Origin: Nostoc sp. 'Peltigera membranacea cyanobiont' 210A
Lineage (GTDB): Bacteria; Cyanobacteriota; Cyanobacteriia; Cyanobacteriales; Nostocaceae
Assembly (NCBI RefSeq): GCF_002246015.1
Contig: NZ_NOLJ01000002.1
Span: 586,449 to 650,448 of the forward strand
Reading direction: 5' to 3'
Length of the DNA: 64,000 nt
In this document: positions 8,267-17,271 of the stretch, piece by piece
How positions within the stretch are numbered: position 1 is the stretch's first letter
How the letters are laid out: each line of letters begins with the position of its first letter
Program-made: the position numbers and the translations under genes
The notes under the pieces: model-generated
Databases searched by the model: none
Told to the model about the DNA's origin: nothing
What the model saw: the letters and a program-made list of their open reading frames with translations, nothing else

Positions 8267-9177
8267 AGTTTATTTTTTATTTCATCCCAGCGAAACTGAT
8301 CTACTTTTTCTAGCTGGTTAAAAAAGTATTCTTCTAAATATGGTTCAATTTCCATGCGCCATATATCTTCTATATCTTCCCGTAGGTTGTCTGTTAAAAA
8401 GAATGAAATACCAATTTCGTAATTTTTATCTGCGATCGCCTGATTTAATTGCTGTAAAATATTAATTAATCCCTCTACTGCAAAACCTGTTTTTAGGTGA
8501 TAACGTCGCAGCACATCATAGTTTGGGCGAAGTTCTATAAATGCAAAGCGACGGCGTAGCGCATGATCTATATTTGCAATAGACCTATCTGCTGTATTCA
8601 TTGTCCCAATAATGCGGACATTTTTCGGGATGCGAAAGTTGTTACCGCCAGCTAATGGAATTTCTCTATCTCGGTACTCAAGTAAGTACATTAATTCGCC
8701 AAAAACTTGTGCGAGATTAGCACGGTTTATTTCATCAATGATTAAAACACAAATTCCTTGATGATACTCTGCTTCTTTGCAGAATTTTAGAAAACTGCCT
8801 GGAAGCAAAGGGTATGTTAATTGTCCATCTTGGCTTTGAGGACGTATACCTTGAATAAAGTCTTCATAAGAGTATGTGGGGTGAAATTGCAGAAGTTCTG
8901 AGAAGCCATCACTACCACCTATTAAATGTTTTGCAAGGTGTTCAGCAATAAAGGTTTTTCCTGTTCCAGGCGAACCGCTTAAAATTACTTGTTTTTTGCG
9001 ATTAATTGTACGTACCCACCGTTTTAAATCTGTTTCATCAAACCCAACTATTTCAGAACATTGCTTGAGAGAAAAGTTAGGATTTATTTGATAACAGGAA
9101 AAAAAAGCCACAAATTTATTAGTAGCATCTATAACTTCTTCAGATTGCTGAAAATCTTTATTATTTATGCCTTTCAT
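8257..9177 (-). CDS. McrB-type AAA+ GTPase, compact form without usual N-terminal recognition domain
   Basis: A 306-residue AAA+ protein: Walker A GSPGTGKT (68-75), Walker B VLIIDEINRAN (144-154), the McrB-signature sensor MNTADRS (193-199) and arginine-finger region RRRF (208-211). The segment QFHPTYSYEDFIQGIRP (97-113) is characteristic of the McrB/GTPase subclass. Only about 60 residues precede the ATPase core, so the usual 150-300 residue DNA-recognition domain (EVE, DUF3578 or similar) is missing. Substrate recognition may therefore come from the upstream gene product. It is 5 bp after that gene's stop and overlaps mcrC. Confidence 0.87.
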   Translation of the reverse strand: MKGINNKDFQQSEEVIDATNKFVAFFSCYQINPNFSLKQCSEIVGFDETDLKRWVRTINRKKQVILSGSPGTGKTFIAEHLAKHLIGGSDGFSELLQFHPTYSYEDFIQGIRPQSQDGQLTYPLLPGSFLKFCKEAEYHQGICVLIIDEINRANLAQVFGELMYLLEYRDREIPLAGGNNFRIPKNVRIIGTMNTADRSIANIDHALRRRFAFIELRPNYDVLRRYHLKTGFAVEGLINILQQLNQAIADKNYEIGISFFLTDNLREDIEDIWRMEIEPYLEEYFFNQLEKVDQFRWDEIKNKLWI

Positions 9178-9182
9178 CCATT

Positions 9183-9845
9183 CTATGTCTGTATTATCTT
9201 CGTAAAAAATATTTCTATAATTGCAGTTTCATCTCTAACAAATCTATTATTTTGATTATAATTTTCATGTATTTCGGCTAAGTTGACCATCTTATCAAAA
9301 AATATATTCTCACTAATTATTTCAGCTTCTATTCTCTGCAACTCATATATATCTCCATGTACTTTAAACTGCTGGTGGTTAATTTCCCATGCAGATTTAA
9401 ATAGCATTGAGTCACTGTCTAGGCTATCCATCAGTACTTGCATTACTTGCTCTAAAGCATTACCGACAAAGTACAAAAGTAGATTATTTGGTTCGGATTT
9501 CGCTAGTATAGGAAAGCGTAAATCATTTACATGGTCGATTATATATTCGTTGTACTCATGAGTTATATGAATACCTTCAAGCCACTCTGTGCTGTAATAA
9601 ATAATATAGTATTCCCAATAATAATCATTAAAAAATTCCAGGTAAAAACTTACAATAGCAAAAAATCGTATGACTACTAGCAAAAGCTCACGTTTATTAG
9701 AATAAGTTGCAAGTCCGGTGTAGATTATTATTTCCCATGCTTGCCAAATCAGTTCTAAAGCTTCCCATTCCTGCTTTGATCCTCCAGTCGCAATTCGTGA
9801 AGCGTAAGCTACATCACCCCAAGTAAGAATGTTTTTTTGATTCAT
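9183..9845 (-). CDS. Unrecognised 220-aa protein, first gene of the McrBC-like operon
   Basis: I do not recognise a family. The 220 residues look mainly helical, with aromatic-rich amphipathic stretches (ALELIWQAWEIII, FYLEFFNDYYWEYYIIYY), and have no signal peptide, zinc ligands or obvious nuclease motif. The position is informative: its stop lies 5 bp before the McrB-like start, and all three genes read the same way with no room for separate promoters. The McrB-like protein lacks an N-terminal recognition domain, so this product is the best candidate for target recognition, regulation or immunity within the system. That is inference from context only. The coding DNA looks AT-richer than its neighbours, suggesting transfer. 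Confidence 0.7.
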   Translation of the reverse strand: MNQKNILTWGDVAYASRIATGGSKQEWEALELIWQAWEIIIYTGLATYSNKRELLLVVIRFFAIVSFYLEFFNDYYWEYYIIYYSTEWLEGIHITHEYNEYIIDHVNDLRFPILAKSEPNNLLLYFVGNALEQVMQVLMDSLDSDSMLFKSAWEINHQQFKVHGDIYELQRIEAEIISENIFFDKMVNLAEIHENYNQNNRFVRDETAIIEIFFTKIIQT

Positions 9846-10033
9846 ATCACAGATGATCTAAATAGCCAAATTCATTACTTTATAACATTTAATACTTATT
9901 TATTAACTATTAAGGCGATCGCAACAAACTTTCACTGGAAAAAGAACGCCAAATTGTAGGTTGAAAGTAACCGGATACTGCGGCGCTATAGTGTAGAAGC
10001 TAATGACAGCAAGCGTAACACGGAGACAAAAAA

Positions 10034-10774
10034 GTGCAAATCACTAAGCGCAATGTTGAATTAAGAGTAGATGGCAGCTTAATGCGTGTTTATGTTGCAG
10101 CTCCCAAAGCAGCAGGAAAATACCCTGGTATTGTCTTTTACAGCGATATTTATCAGTTAGGTGATGCAATGATTCGTCTAGCTAACTACTTAGCAGGATA
10201 CGGCTATGTAGTAGCAGCACCAGAAATTTTTCACCGAATTGAGCCAGTTGGTTTAGTAATTGAGCCAGACGATCTGGGAAGGATGCGCGGTAATGACGAT
10301 GCGCGTCGAACTTCGGTAGCTGATTATGATGCCGATTGTCTTGCTGTGATTGAATTTCTGAAAACAGAGAGTGCGGTTTCTCCAAATCAAATAGGCACTC
10401 TCGGATTTTGTATTGGTGGACATTTAGCTTTCCGCGCTGCATTTAAAAGCGAAATTCGGGCTTGTGTCTGCTGTTACCCTACTGGTATTCCCAGTGGCAA
10501 ACTGGGTAAAGAGATAGCCGATACAATCCAGAGGGTAAGTGAAATCAAAGGCGAGATGCTAATGGTGTTCGGTACTCTTGACCCTCATATACCAGATAGC
10601 GATCGCCAAACTATAATAAAAGCAATTGAGAATGCTAACATCCCTCACCAAGTTTTCTTGTATGAAGTAGAACATACATTCATGCGCGACGACGGTTATC
10701 GTTATGATTCTAGTGCTAGTACCGCAGCTTGGTTTGAAATAGTAACTTTCTTGGGGCGCATATTTGCAGACTGA
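10034..10774 (+). CDS. Dienelactone hydrolase family protein
   Basis: A 246-residue alpha/beta hydrolase with the Cys-Asp-His triad of the DLH family: C126 in GTLGFCIGGHLAF, D183 in GTLDPHIPD and H214 in EVEHTFMRDD. The N-terminal strands and KYPGIVFYSDIYQL text match carboxymethylenebutenolidase-like enzymes. The real substrate in cyanobacteria is unknown and need not be dienelactone. The start is GTG, with GGAG 8 nt upstream. It is monocistronic, facing the nagK-like gene tail to tail with a 25-bp gap. Confidence 0.9.
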   Translation: MQITKRNVELRVDGSLMRVYVAAPKAAGKYPGIVFYSDIYQLGDAMIRLANYLAGYGYVVAAPEIFHRIEPVGLVIEPDDLGRMRGNDDARRTSVADYDADCLAVIEFLKTESAVSPNQIGTLGFCIGGHLAFRAAFKSEIRACVCCYPTGIPSGKLGKEIADTIQRVSEIKGEMLMVFGTLDPHIPDSDRQTIIKAIENANIPHQVFLYEVEHTFMRDDGYRYDSSASTAAWFEIVTFLGRIFAD

Positions 10775-10799
10775 AAACTTATATATTGCTTTATTCGCG

Positions 10800-11759
10800 T
10801 TAATTTTGAGTTGTCTGCAACGCTAATAACCCAGCACCGTAAGCAGGTTCATACCTCGGAAAAATCACGTTTACATTAGGAAATTTCTTAACAAGAGATG
10901 CTGCAAATCTTTCATGGATCTTGCATCTACCGCGCCACACACTTCCTGTTGTGACGACTTCTAAAGCTGAGTCAACACTAAAAATTGCATCAATTATTGT
11001 AGATGTAGCTTTTACTAACTCTTTTACAGCATCCTCAATTATGATATTCGCTACTATATCACCTGAAGCTGCTGCAAAATCTACAACTGGTGCTAAAGCA
11101 GCTATCTGTTTAACTCCCCATTCTCGCCGATATACTACTTCTATTAAATCTTCTATATTTTCCAAATCAAGATGCTGTTTGAAACCCTCTATCAAACTCG
11201 TTGAAATCTCTCGTCCATCATAAGATTTTAATGCTGCATTCATGCCTGCGATCGCAATTTTATAGGCACTACCTTCATCTCCTAGAATATAACCCCAGCC
11301 GCCGACTCGCTTAGTATCTCCCTGATGATTTCGTCCAAAAACTATCGAACCAGTACCGGCTGCAACTACAATTCCTACAGGCTGACCAACTCCACCAACC
11401 AAAGCAATTAAAGCATCGTTACAAATTACAATATTCGCTGGCTGTAATGCCCAGGTAATAGGCAGACATTTGTTATTCTGTAACTCTTTGACTAAACCTT
11501 TTACTACTTCGATATCTGCGGCACGACCTACACCTGCTAAACCCAGACATATCGCGTCAATATTCACAGGATTTGTAATTATTGCTGCCTCAACCGCATT
11601 ATGAATTGCAGATTTAATAGATTTTAAAGTTGCTTTTATACCTATACTTTGATAATTAGATGGCCCTGCTTCACCGTGACCTAGTACTTGATACAAATCA
11701 TCCATCAAGACACAAACAGTCTTGCTACCGCCGCCATCTATTCCCAAAACATAACTCAT
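10800..11759 (-). CDS. N-acetylglucosamine kinase-like ATPase (BadF/BadG/BcrA/BcrD family)
   Basis: A 319-residue ASKHA-fold kinase. The phosphate-1 motif is MSYVLGIDGGGSKTVCVL (residues 1-18), phosphate-2 is VVAAGTGSIVFGRN around 131-144 and GGWGYILGDEGSA follows. This is the pattern of eukaryotic/bacterial GlcNAc kinases in the BadF family, which phosphorylate GlcNAc or related amino sugars with ATP. The AmpG-like transporter gene lies 14 bp upstream in the same operon, which fits salvage of cell-wall sugars: import of a muropeptide or amino sugar, then phosphorylation. The sugar specificity is inferred. Confidence 0.82.
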   Translation of the reverse strand: MSYVLGIDGGGSKTVCVLMDDLYQVLGHGEAGPSNYQSIGIKATLKSIKSAIHNAVEAAIITNPVNIDAICLGLAGVGRAADIEVVKGLVKELQNNKCLPITWALQPANIVICNDALIALVGGVGQPVGIVVAAGTGSIVFGRNHQGDTKRVGGWGYILGDEGSAYKIAIAGMNAALKSYDGREISTSLIEGFKQHLDLENIEDLIEVVYRREWGVKQIAALAPVVDFAAASGDIVANIIIEDAVKELVKATSTIIDAIFSVDSALEVVTTGSVWRGRCKIHERFAASLVKKFPNVNVIFPRYEPAYGAGLLALQTTQN

Positions 11760-11773
11760 GAGCGGTAATAATA

Positions 11774-13039
11774 TTAATTATTTTGACGCTTCGGTTCTTC
11801 TTTTAAAGGTATAAAAAACAGAGCAATCATCCCAGGAATAGTCAACAAACAAACGAAGATAAAAAATAATGGATAGCCAAAAGCTTTTTGCAGATAACCG
11901 CTAATTAAACCTGGTAGCATCATCCCTAAAGCCATAATGCCAGTAGAGATAACAAAATGAGAAGTTTTATATTCGCCCTGGCAAATATGCATTAAATAAA
12001 CACTAAAAGCTGTAAATCCAAAACCATACCCAAATTGCTCCAATGAAACTAAGGGATACACTAATGTTAGTGAAGGTTTATTGTAAGCCATATACACATA
12101 AAATATATCAGGTAAATTCAAAGCTAAAGCCATAGGAAATAGGCACTTTTTTAATCCATATTTTGAAATTAATAAACCTCCTAAAATTCCTCCACAAATT
12201 AGGGAGATTACCCCAAATGTTCCGTAGACTAACCCGACATCTGATGTTGATAGTCCTAAACCCCCTACTTCTGGTTTGTCCAATAAAAATAAAGAGGCTA
12301 TTTTCACAAGCATTGCTTCGCCAAATCTGTAGAGTAAGATAAATGCTAAAATGTTTATAATTTTATTCTGAGCAAAATATGAGCGAATGATTGACCAAAA
12401 GGGTATATTTTCCCTAGCTTGTATTTGTCGTTGATTATCTGATTCGGGTAAGGGTAAAATTAGGCGATGGTAGATAAACAAAATTGCTAAAATTAAAGCT
12501 GAGAAGCCAATGGCTATAGTCCAGCTTAAAGGAATATTATTGAGAGATACTTCAAGCTGACCTGCTAAGACTACTAATATTCCAGAACCAAAAATGACAG
12601 CCATTCGATAAAATAGTGAGCGAATGCCGACAAAGAAGGCTTGTTGTTCTGGAGATAAAGCCAGCAGATAGAAACCATCTGTAGCAATGTCATAAGTTGC
12701 AGAAATAAATGCTCCTATTGTTAATGCTGCGAGGGAGATAAAAAAGAAATTTGGCAGTTGTAATGAGAAGGCTATCAAACCCAAGCAGCAGAACATGGCA
12801 AATTGGGTATAAAGTATCCATTTACGTTTGGTAGAGTAAATATCAACAATTGGGCCCCAAAACATTTTGATGACCCAAGGTAGATAGAGGAAGCTTGTCC
12901 AAAGGGCAATTTGGGCGTTATCGATTCCAAGTTTTTTGTAAAAGATTACGGAAACTGTGTTGATGATAATGTAAGGGATGCCGGAGGTGAAATAGAGGGT
13001 GGGGATGAACTTCCAAGGGGAGGTTGTTTGGTGTTTCAT
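11774..13039 (-). CDS. AmpG-like MFS transporter (muropeptide / amino-sugar permease)
   Basis: A 421-residue protein with about 12 membrane helices of the AmpG/SLC33-type MFS group. The N-terminus has TLYFTSGIPYIIINTVSVIF and LPWVIKMFWGPIVDIYSTKR, the AmpG-like loop 2-3 with WGP.VD. AmpG imports GlcNAc-anhydroMurNAc peptides in proteobacteria. The adjacent GlcNAc-kinase-like gene 14 bp downstream supports a cell-wall recycling or chitin-oligomer uptake role here. Beta-lactamase induction, implied by some family names, is not suggested by context. The start is ATG at 13039, with no strong ribosome-binding site seen. Confidence 0.82.
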   Translation of the reverse strand: MKHQTTSPWKFIPTLYFTSGIPYIIINTVSVIFYKKLGIDNAQIALWTSFLYLPWVIKMFWGPIVDIYSTKRKWILYTQFAMFCCLGLIAFSLQLPNFFFISLAALTIGAFISATYDIATDGFYLLALSPEQQAFFVGIRSLFYRMAVIFGSGILVVLAGQLEVSLNNIPLSWTIAIGFSALILAILFIYHRLILPLPESDNQRQIQARENIPFWSIIRSYFAQNKIINILAFILLYRFGEAMLVKIASLFLLDKPEVGGLGLSTSDVGLVYGTFGVISLICGGILGGLLISKYGLKKCLFPMALALNLPDIFYVYMAYNKPSLTLVYPLVSLEQFGYGFGFTAFSVYLMHICQGEYKTSHFVISTGIMALGMMLPGLISGYLQKAFGYPLFFIFVCLLTIPGMIALFFIPLKEEPKRQNN

Positions 13040-13051
13040 GGATTTGGGGGA

Positions 13052-13499
13052 CGAACCGCAGAGGCGCAGAGGGCACAGAGAGATTAAGAGAGGATGATGC
13101 GTTTGATGCCGTCTTTGAGGAGGGGGACGTTAAAGTTGATGAGAAGAGCTAAGGGGTAATTAGTCATTTTAAGGTATGAGAGGACTTGAGCTTCGTGGAT
13201 TGGGGCTAAATTTTGAACAGCTTTTAATTCCACAATTAAACAATTGGCAACTAGAAAATCTAATCTCCCCTTGCCTACTTCATGTCCTTTGTAATTCACT
13301 ATTACCCCCTTCTCAACCACATGAGGTATCCCGCACCTGAAAAATTCTATAATTAGCGCCTCCTTATACACCTCCTCCAAAAACCCTGGCCCCAAAACCC
13401 TATGCACCTCAATCGCCGCCCCAATCACCTCGCCCGTAAGCCGATTCATATCCTCTCCTAACTCTCTTCCCTCTGTGTTCTCTGCGCCTCTGCGGTTCG
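13052..13499. repeat. Inverted repeat pair flanking the GxxExxY gene
   Basis: The left arm, 13052-13094 (CGAACCGCAGAGGCGCAGAG then CACAGAG and a purine run to AGAGAGGA), matches the reverse complement of 13451-13499 with few mismatches. The arms bracket only the GxxExxY gene. The right arm, read on the minus strand, ends at that gene's start codon and supplies its AGGAGAGG ribosome-binding site. Confidence 0.85.
13084..13449 (-). CDS. GxxExxY family protein (PD-(D/E)xK-like)
   Basis: A 121-residue protein: MNRLTGEVIGAAIEVHRVLG at the start, then GPGFLEEVYKEAL (the family's GxxExxY motif), RLDFLVANCLIVELKAV (D...E-x-K nuclease-like core) and LLINFNVPLLKDGIKRI at the end. These match the GxxExxY family, predicted to have a restriction-endonuclease-like fold with no established biological role. 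The open frame runs another 67 codons upstream into valS, but those codons translate the dispersed repeat (METNRRGAENTEGR). The ATG at 13449, preceded by AGGAGAGG 5 nt away, is therefore the likely start. It sits inside an inverted repeat and is divergent from valS. Confidence 0.87.
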   Translation of the reverse strand: MNRLTGEVIGAAIEVHRVLGPGFLEEVYKEALIIEFFRCGIPHVVEKGVIVNYKGHEVGKGRLDFLVANCLIVELKAVQNLAPIHEAQVLSYLKMTNYPLALLINFNVPLLKDGIKRIILS

Positions 13500-13563
13500 T
13501 TTCCATCAATCCCTCTCCAACCCTATGGCAAAATTTATTAAAGTCCTTCCTTAGTTTTCCCGC

Positions 13564-16548
13564 ATGACTGCAACCATTCCCAATCTCCCCAGTCTCTACG
13601 ACCCCTTTTCCACTGAAGCCAAGTGGCAAAAATTCTGGGAAGACAACCAAGTTTACAAAGCTGACCCCAACAAAGGCGGCGAACCCTACTGCATCGTCAT
13701 TCCCCCCCCGAATGTCACCGGCAGCTTACACATGGGTCACGCCTTTGAAAGTGCCTTAATTGATACCCTCGTGCGCTACCACCGGATGCAGGGACGTAAT
13801 ACCCTATGGCTACCCGGAACTGACCACGCCAGCATCGCTGTGCATAGTATGCTGGAAAAGCAACTCAAAAAAGAGGGTAAGACTCGCTACGAATTGGGGC
13901 GCGAGAAGTTCCTAGAACGCGCTTGGCAATGGAAAGCGGAGTCTGAGGGAACGATTCTGAATCAGCTACGACGCTTGGGTGTCTCGGTGGACTGGTCACG
14001 GGAAAGGTTTACCCTGGATGAGGGTTTATCTAAAGCTGTTGTGGAGGCATTTACTCGCCTTTACGAGGAAGGCTTAATTTATCGTGGTGAATATTTAGTT
14101 AACTGGTGTCCTGCTTCTCAGTCGGCGGTGTCTGATGTGGAAGTAGAAAATCAAGAGGTGAATGGAAATCTCTGGCACTTCCGCTATCCCCTCACCGATG
14201 GTTCCGGCTTTGTAGAAGTGGCGACAACTCGACCAGAAACTATGCTGGGTGATACGGCTGTAGCGGTTAATCCCAATGACGATCGCTACAAACATCTCAT
14301 TGGTAAAACTGTAACTCTGCCAATTCTACAACGAGAAATTCCCATTATTGGCGATGAATTTGTTGACCCGACTTTCGGCACAGGCTGCGTGAAGATAACT
14401 CCTGCCCATGACCCGAACGATTTTGACATGGGTAAGCGTCACAATCTGCCGTTGATTAACATTATGAATAAAGACGGCACTCTCAACGCCAACGCTGGGG
14501 AGTTTCAAGGACAAGACCGCTTTGTTGCTAGAAAAAATGTGGTTTCTCGCCTAGAAGCAGATGGCTTTTTGGTGAAGATAGAAGATTATAAGCATACCGT
14601 TCCCTACAGCGATCGCGGTAAAGTACCTATTGAACCCCTCCTCTCAACTCAGTGGTTCGTCAAAATTCGCCCCCTAGCTAACAACACTCTCGAATTCCTC
14701 GACCAGCAAACTTCTCCAGAGTTTGTCCCCCAACGCTGGACTAAGGTCTATCGTGATTGGCTAGTAAAACTCACTGATTGGTGTATATCTCGCCAATTAT
14801 GGTGGGGACACCAAATTCCGGCTTGGTACGCTGTCAGTGAAACCGATGGGCAAATTACCGATAATACGCCCTTTGTGGTAGCAAAATCGGAAACCGAAGC
14901 TTGGGAAAAAGCCAAATCACAATTTGGTGAAAATGTCAATCTAAAACAAGACCCAGATGTGCTAGATACTTGGTTTTCTTCTGGACTTTGGCCGTTTTCG
15001 ACTTTGGGCTGGCCGGAACAAATTCAAGATTTAACGACTTATTACCCAACTACGACTTTGGTGACAGGCTTTGACATCATCTTTTTCTGGGTAGCCAGGA
15101 TGACCATGATGGCTGGGCATCTTACTGGGCAAATGCCTTTCCAAACAGTTTACATCCACGGCTTGGTGCTGGATGAAAAAGGTCAGAAGATGTCTAAGAC
15201 CAAAGGTAATGGTATTGATCCGTTGTTATTAATTGACAAATATGGTACTGATGCCCTGCGGTATACCTTAATTAGAGAAGTGGCTGGTGCGGGTCAAGAT
15301 ATCCGCTTAGAATACGATCGCAAAAAGGATGAATCGGCATCGGTAGAGGCATCCCGCAACTTTGCAAATAAGTTGTGGAACGCTGCCCGGTTTGTGATGA
15401 TGAATTTGGATGGACAAACGCCGCAACAATTGGGGAACCCAGTAGCTATCGAATTGAGCGATCGCTGGATTATCTCGCGATATCATCAAGTTATCAAACA
15501 AACCACCAATTACATCGATAATTACGGTTTAGGGGAAGCAGCAAAAGGACTCTACGAATTTATCTGGGGTGATTTCTGCGACCAGTATATTGAACTGGTG
15601 AAATCCAGATTGCAAGCAGATGCCGATCCAGTATCGCGGCGGGTGGCACAGCAAACCCTCGGCTACATATTGGAAGGAATTTTAAAACTGCTTCATCCGT
15701 TGATGCCTCATATTACCGAAGAAATTTGGCAAACTCTCACCCAACAACCGATAGATTCCCCGCAAACTTTACCATTACAAATCTATCCCCAGCTAGATGC
15801 AAACCTAATTGATTCAGTTTTAGAAGAACAGTTTGAATTACTCATTGCTACTATCCGCACAATTCGGAATTTGCGAGCTGAGGCAGATATTAAGCCTGGG
15901 GTAAAAGTGACAGCGAATTTGCAAACTGAAAGTGAGAAAGAGCGGGAAATCCTCGCTGCTGGTCAGGATTATATTAAAGATTTGGCGAAGGTTGAGACTT
16001 TAACCATTACTGACAAACAAGAAAACCAAACTGTTGCTGCTAAAAAACCTCAAAGGGGTTTGAAGACAATTGGCTTAATTATCGTGGCCATTGTCTTTGG
16101 TAGAGTGGGTTTAGCTGCGGGAAATGCCATTGATGACACTCCCATCATCGGAACTTTCTTTGAACTAGTTGGTTTTAGTTACACAGCGTGGTTTGCTAGC
16201 CAAAATTTACTAACTGCTCAAGCAAGACGTAGGTTATGGAGCCAGTTTTTCCCGCAGAGAGAATTAGAACAACCACAAGAACCAGAAAATGCGATCGCAG
16301 GTGTAATTGGTACAATACAAGTGCTAATTCCTCTCAGCGGTGTGGTAGATATTGAAGTTGTGCGTGCCAAGCTAGAAAAAAGTTTGGGCAAAGCTGAAGC
16401 TGAAGTTCAATCCCTGAGTAACAGATTAAACAATCCTAGTTTCGTAGATAGAGCTAGGGCTGACGTGGTACAAGGGGCGCGGGAAGCCTTAGCAGAGGTA
16501 CAAAAACAAGTAGAGATTTTGCGCGATCGCCTCAAGGGGTTGTCGTAG
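13564..16548 (+). CDS. valS: Valyl-tRNA synthetase with CAAD thylakoid-membrane domain
   Basis: A 994-residue class I synthetase. The HIGH motif is HMGH (56-59) in [15 protein letters not shown], the KMSKS motif is KMSKT (542-546), and editing and anticodon-binding domains of the usual order lie between and after. Residues ~823-909 are an insertion absent from bacterial ValRS generally: two hydrophobic segments ([20 protein letters not shown] and [19 protein letters not shown]) of the CAAD domain. CAAD is known from several cyanobacterial aminoacyl-tRNA synthetases and tethers Anabaena ValRS to thylakoid membranes. The C-terminal coiled-coil arm (~925-994) follows. The gene is complete, starting at ATG with no evident Shine-Dalgarno sequence. 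Confidence 0.97.
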   Translation: MTATIPNLPSLYDPFSTEAKWQKFWEDNQVYKADPNKGGEPYCIVIPPPNVTGSLHMGHAFESALIDTLVRYHRMQGRNTLWLPGTDHASIAVHSMLEKQLKKEGKTRYELGREKFLERAWQWKAESEGTILNQLRRLGVSVDWSRERFTLDEGLSKAVVEAFTRLYEEGLIYRGEYLVNWCPASQSAVSDVEVENQEVNGNLWHFRYPLTDGSGFVEVATTRPETMLGDTAVAVNPNDDRYKHLIGKTVTLPILQREIPIIGDEFVDPTFGTGCVKITPAHDPNDFDMGKRHNLPLINIMNKDGTLNANAGEFQGQDRFVARKNVVSRLEADGFLVKIEDYKHTVPYSDRGKVPIEPLLSTQWFVKIRPLANNTLEFLDQQTSPEFVPQRWTKVYRDWLVKLTDWCISRQLWWGHQIPAWYAVSETDGQITDNTPFVVAKSETEAWEKAKSQFGENVNLKQDPDVLDTWFSSGLWPFSTLGWPEQIQDLTTYYPTTTLVTGFDIIFFWVARMTMMAGHLTGQMPFQTVYIHGLVLDEKGQKMSKTKGNGIDPLLLIDKYGTDALRYTLIREVAGAGQDIRLEYDRKKDESASVEASRNFANKLWNAARFVMMNLDGQTPQQLGNPVAIELSDRWIISRYHQVIKQTTNYIDNYGLGEAAKGLYEFIWGDFCDQYIELVKSRLQADADPVSRRVAQQTLGYILEGILKLLHPLMPHITEEIWQTLTQQPIDSPQTLPLQIYPQLDANLIDSVLEEQFELLIATIRTIRNLRAEADIKPGVKVTANLQTESEKEREILAAGQDYIKDLAKVETLTITDKQENQTVAAKKPQRGLKTIGLIIVAIVFGRVGLAAGNAIDDTPIIGTFFELVGFSYTAWFASQNLLTAQARRRLWSQFFPQRELEQPQEPENAIAGVIGTIQVLIPLSGVVDIEVVRAKLEKSLGKAEAEVQSLSNRLNNPSFVDRARADVVQGAREALAEVQKQVEILRDRLKGLS

Positions 16549-16639
16549 CGATCGCCTGCATGACTTAGGATAACTGTAATGGGTAATATGAAGAGTTATT
16601 AATTCCCAATTACCCATTACCAATTAACAAAATCCAAAT

Positions 16640-16709
16640 ATAAATTCTGGTACTTATTTTTTATTAAATTTTTTTTGAATTTTGAATTTTGAATTTTGAA
16701 TTTTGAATT
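16640..16709. repeat. AT-rich GAATTTT tandem repeats upstream of the next gene
   Basis: About five TTTTGAA heptamers in a row (16674-16709) occupy the leader of the next gene. Similar TTTTGAA text is at 4308-4358, so this is another STRR type. Confidence 0.75.
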
Positions 16710-16726
16710 GGAGCGAAGCGACCCTC

Positions 16727-17161
16727 ATGCTATATCTAGCCCAGGTGCGTAAAAACGATTTTTTAGACCAGCACCAGTTACGCTTGTTGGCGCGTCAAGA
16801 AGCTGATAACTTGTGGGCGATAATTCCCGAAGAGGCTTTCATTTTGCTGGGAAAGGGAAAGATCATGAGTGAGAACTTGCTTGTTCTAGTCGAACTTTCT
16901 CCTACAGGCGATATTGAAAGACTAGAAGACGCCACCAACTGGGTACTGCATCTGGTACAAAACTACCTCACCATCGGCATTACCCCAGAGTTTTTGCAGC
17001 ATGAGGCCGAGCGAGCAGAACATTGGCGACAATCCCTGACGTTGCAAAACCAAGACTTAGCAAGGCGTTCTTTAGAGTTGGAAGCCAGACGCGAACAAAT
17101 TCAAGCCTTAGAAGAAAGCCTCAAACGCGAGAAAAATGGTTATTCCCAAGAGGAAAGTTAA
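16727..17161 (+). CDS. Conserved hypothetical protein with C-terminal coiled coil
   Basis: A 144-residue soluble protein. The first ~85 residues are a mixed alpha/beta region (MLYLAQVRKNDFLDQHQLRL, LWAIIPEEAFIL, NLLVLVELSPTGDIERLEDA). Residues ~95-140 form a long charged helix (AEHWRQSLTLQNQDLARRSL and ELEARREQIQALEESLKRE), very likely a coiled coil. I do not recognise a named domain; related proteins seem confined to cyanobacteria. The frame extends 8 codons upstream to a TTG inside the repeat text, so the ATG at 16727 is preferred. The gene follows valS by 178 bp and may have its own promoter. Confidence 0.65.
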   Translation: MLYLAQVRKNDFLDQHQLRLLARQEADNLWAIIPEEAFILLGKGKIMSENLLVLVELSPTGDIERLEDATNWVLHLVQNYLTIGITPEFLQHEAERAEHWRQSLTLQNQDLARRSLELEARREQIQALEESLKREKNGYSQEES

Positions 17162-17271
17162 AAGTTTGCACTTATGTTGCACTCAAATGTGTATTTATAA
17201 AAGATTACCCAGCAAGAGTTGCTCTGTCTCTTACTGGGTAATTTCTCAATGCTTGCTATAGTTAGCTTGCG

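Noticed and set aside
9846..10033. Additional gene upstream of the McrBC-like operon
   Set aside because: The 188-bp spacer holds only AT-rich sequence with no adequate frame, so the operon appears to have three genes.
13450..13650. N-terminal extension of the GxxExxY gene by 67 codons
   Set aside because: The extra residues translate the inverted repeat and run into valS. The internal ATG at 13449 has a good ribosome-binding site and the family-typical start.
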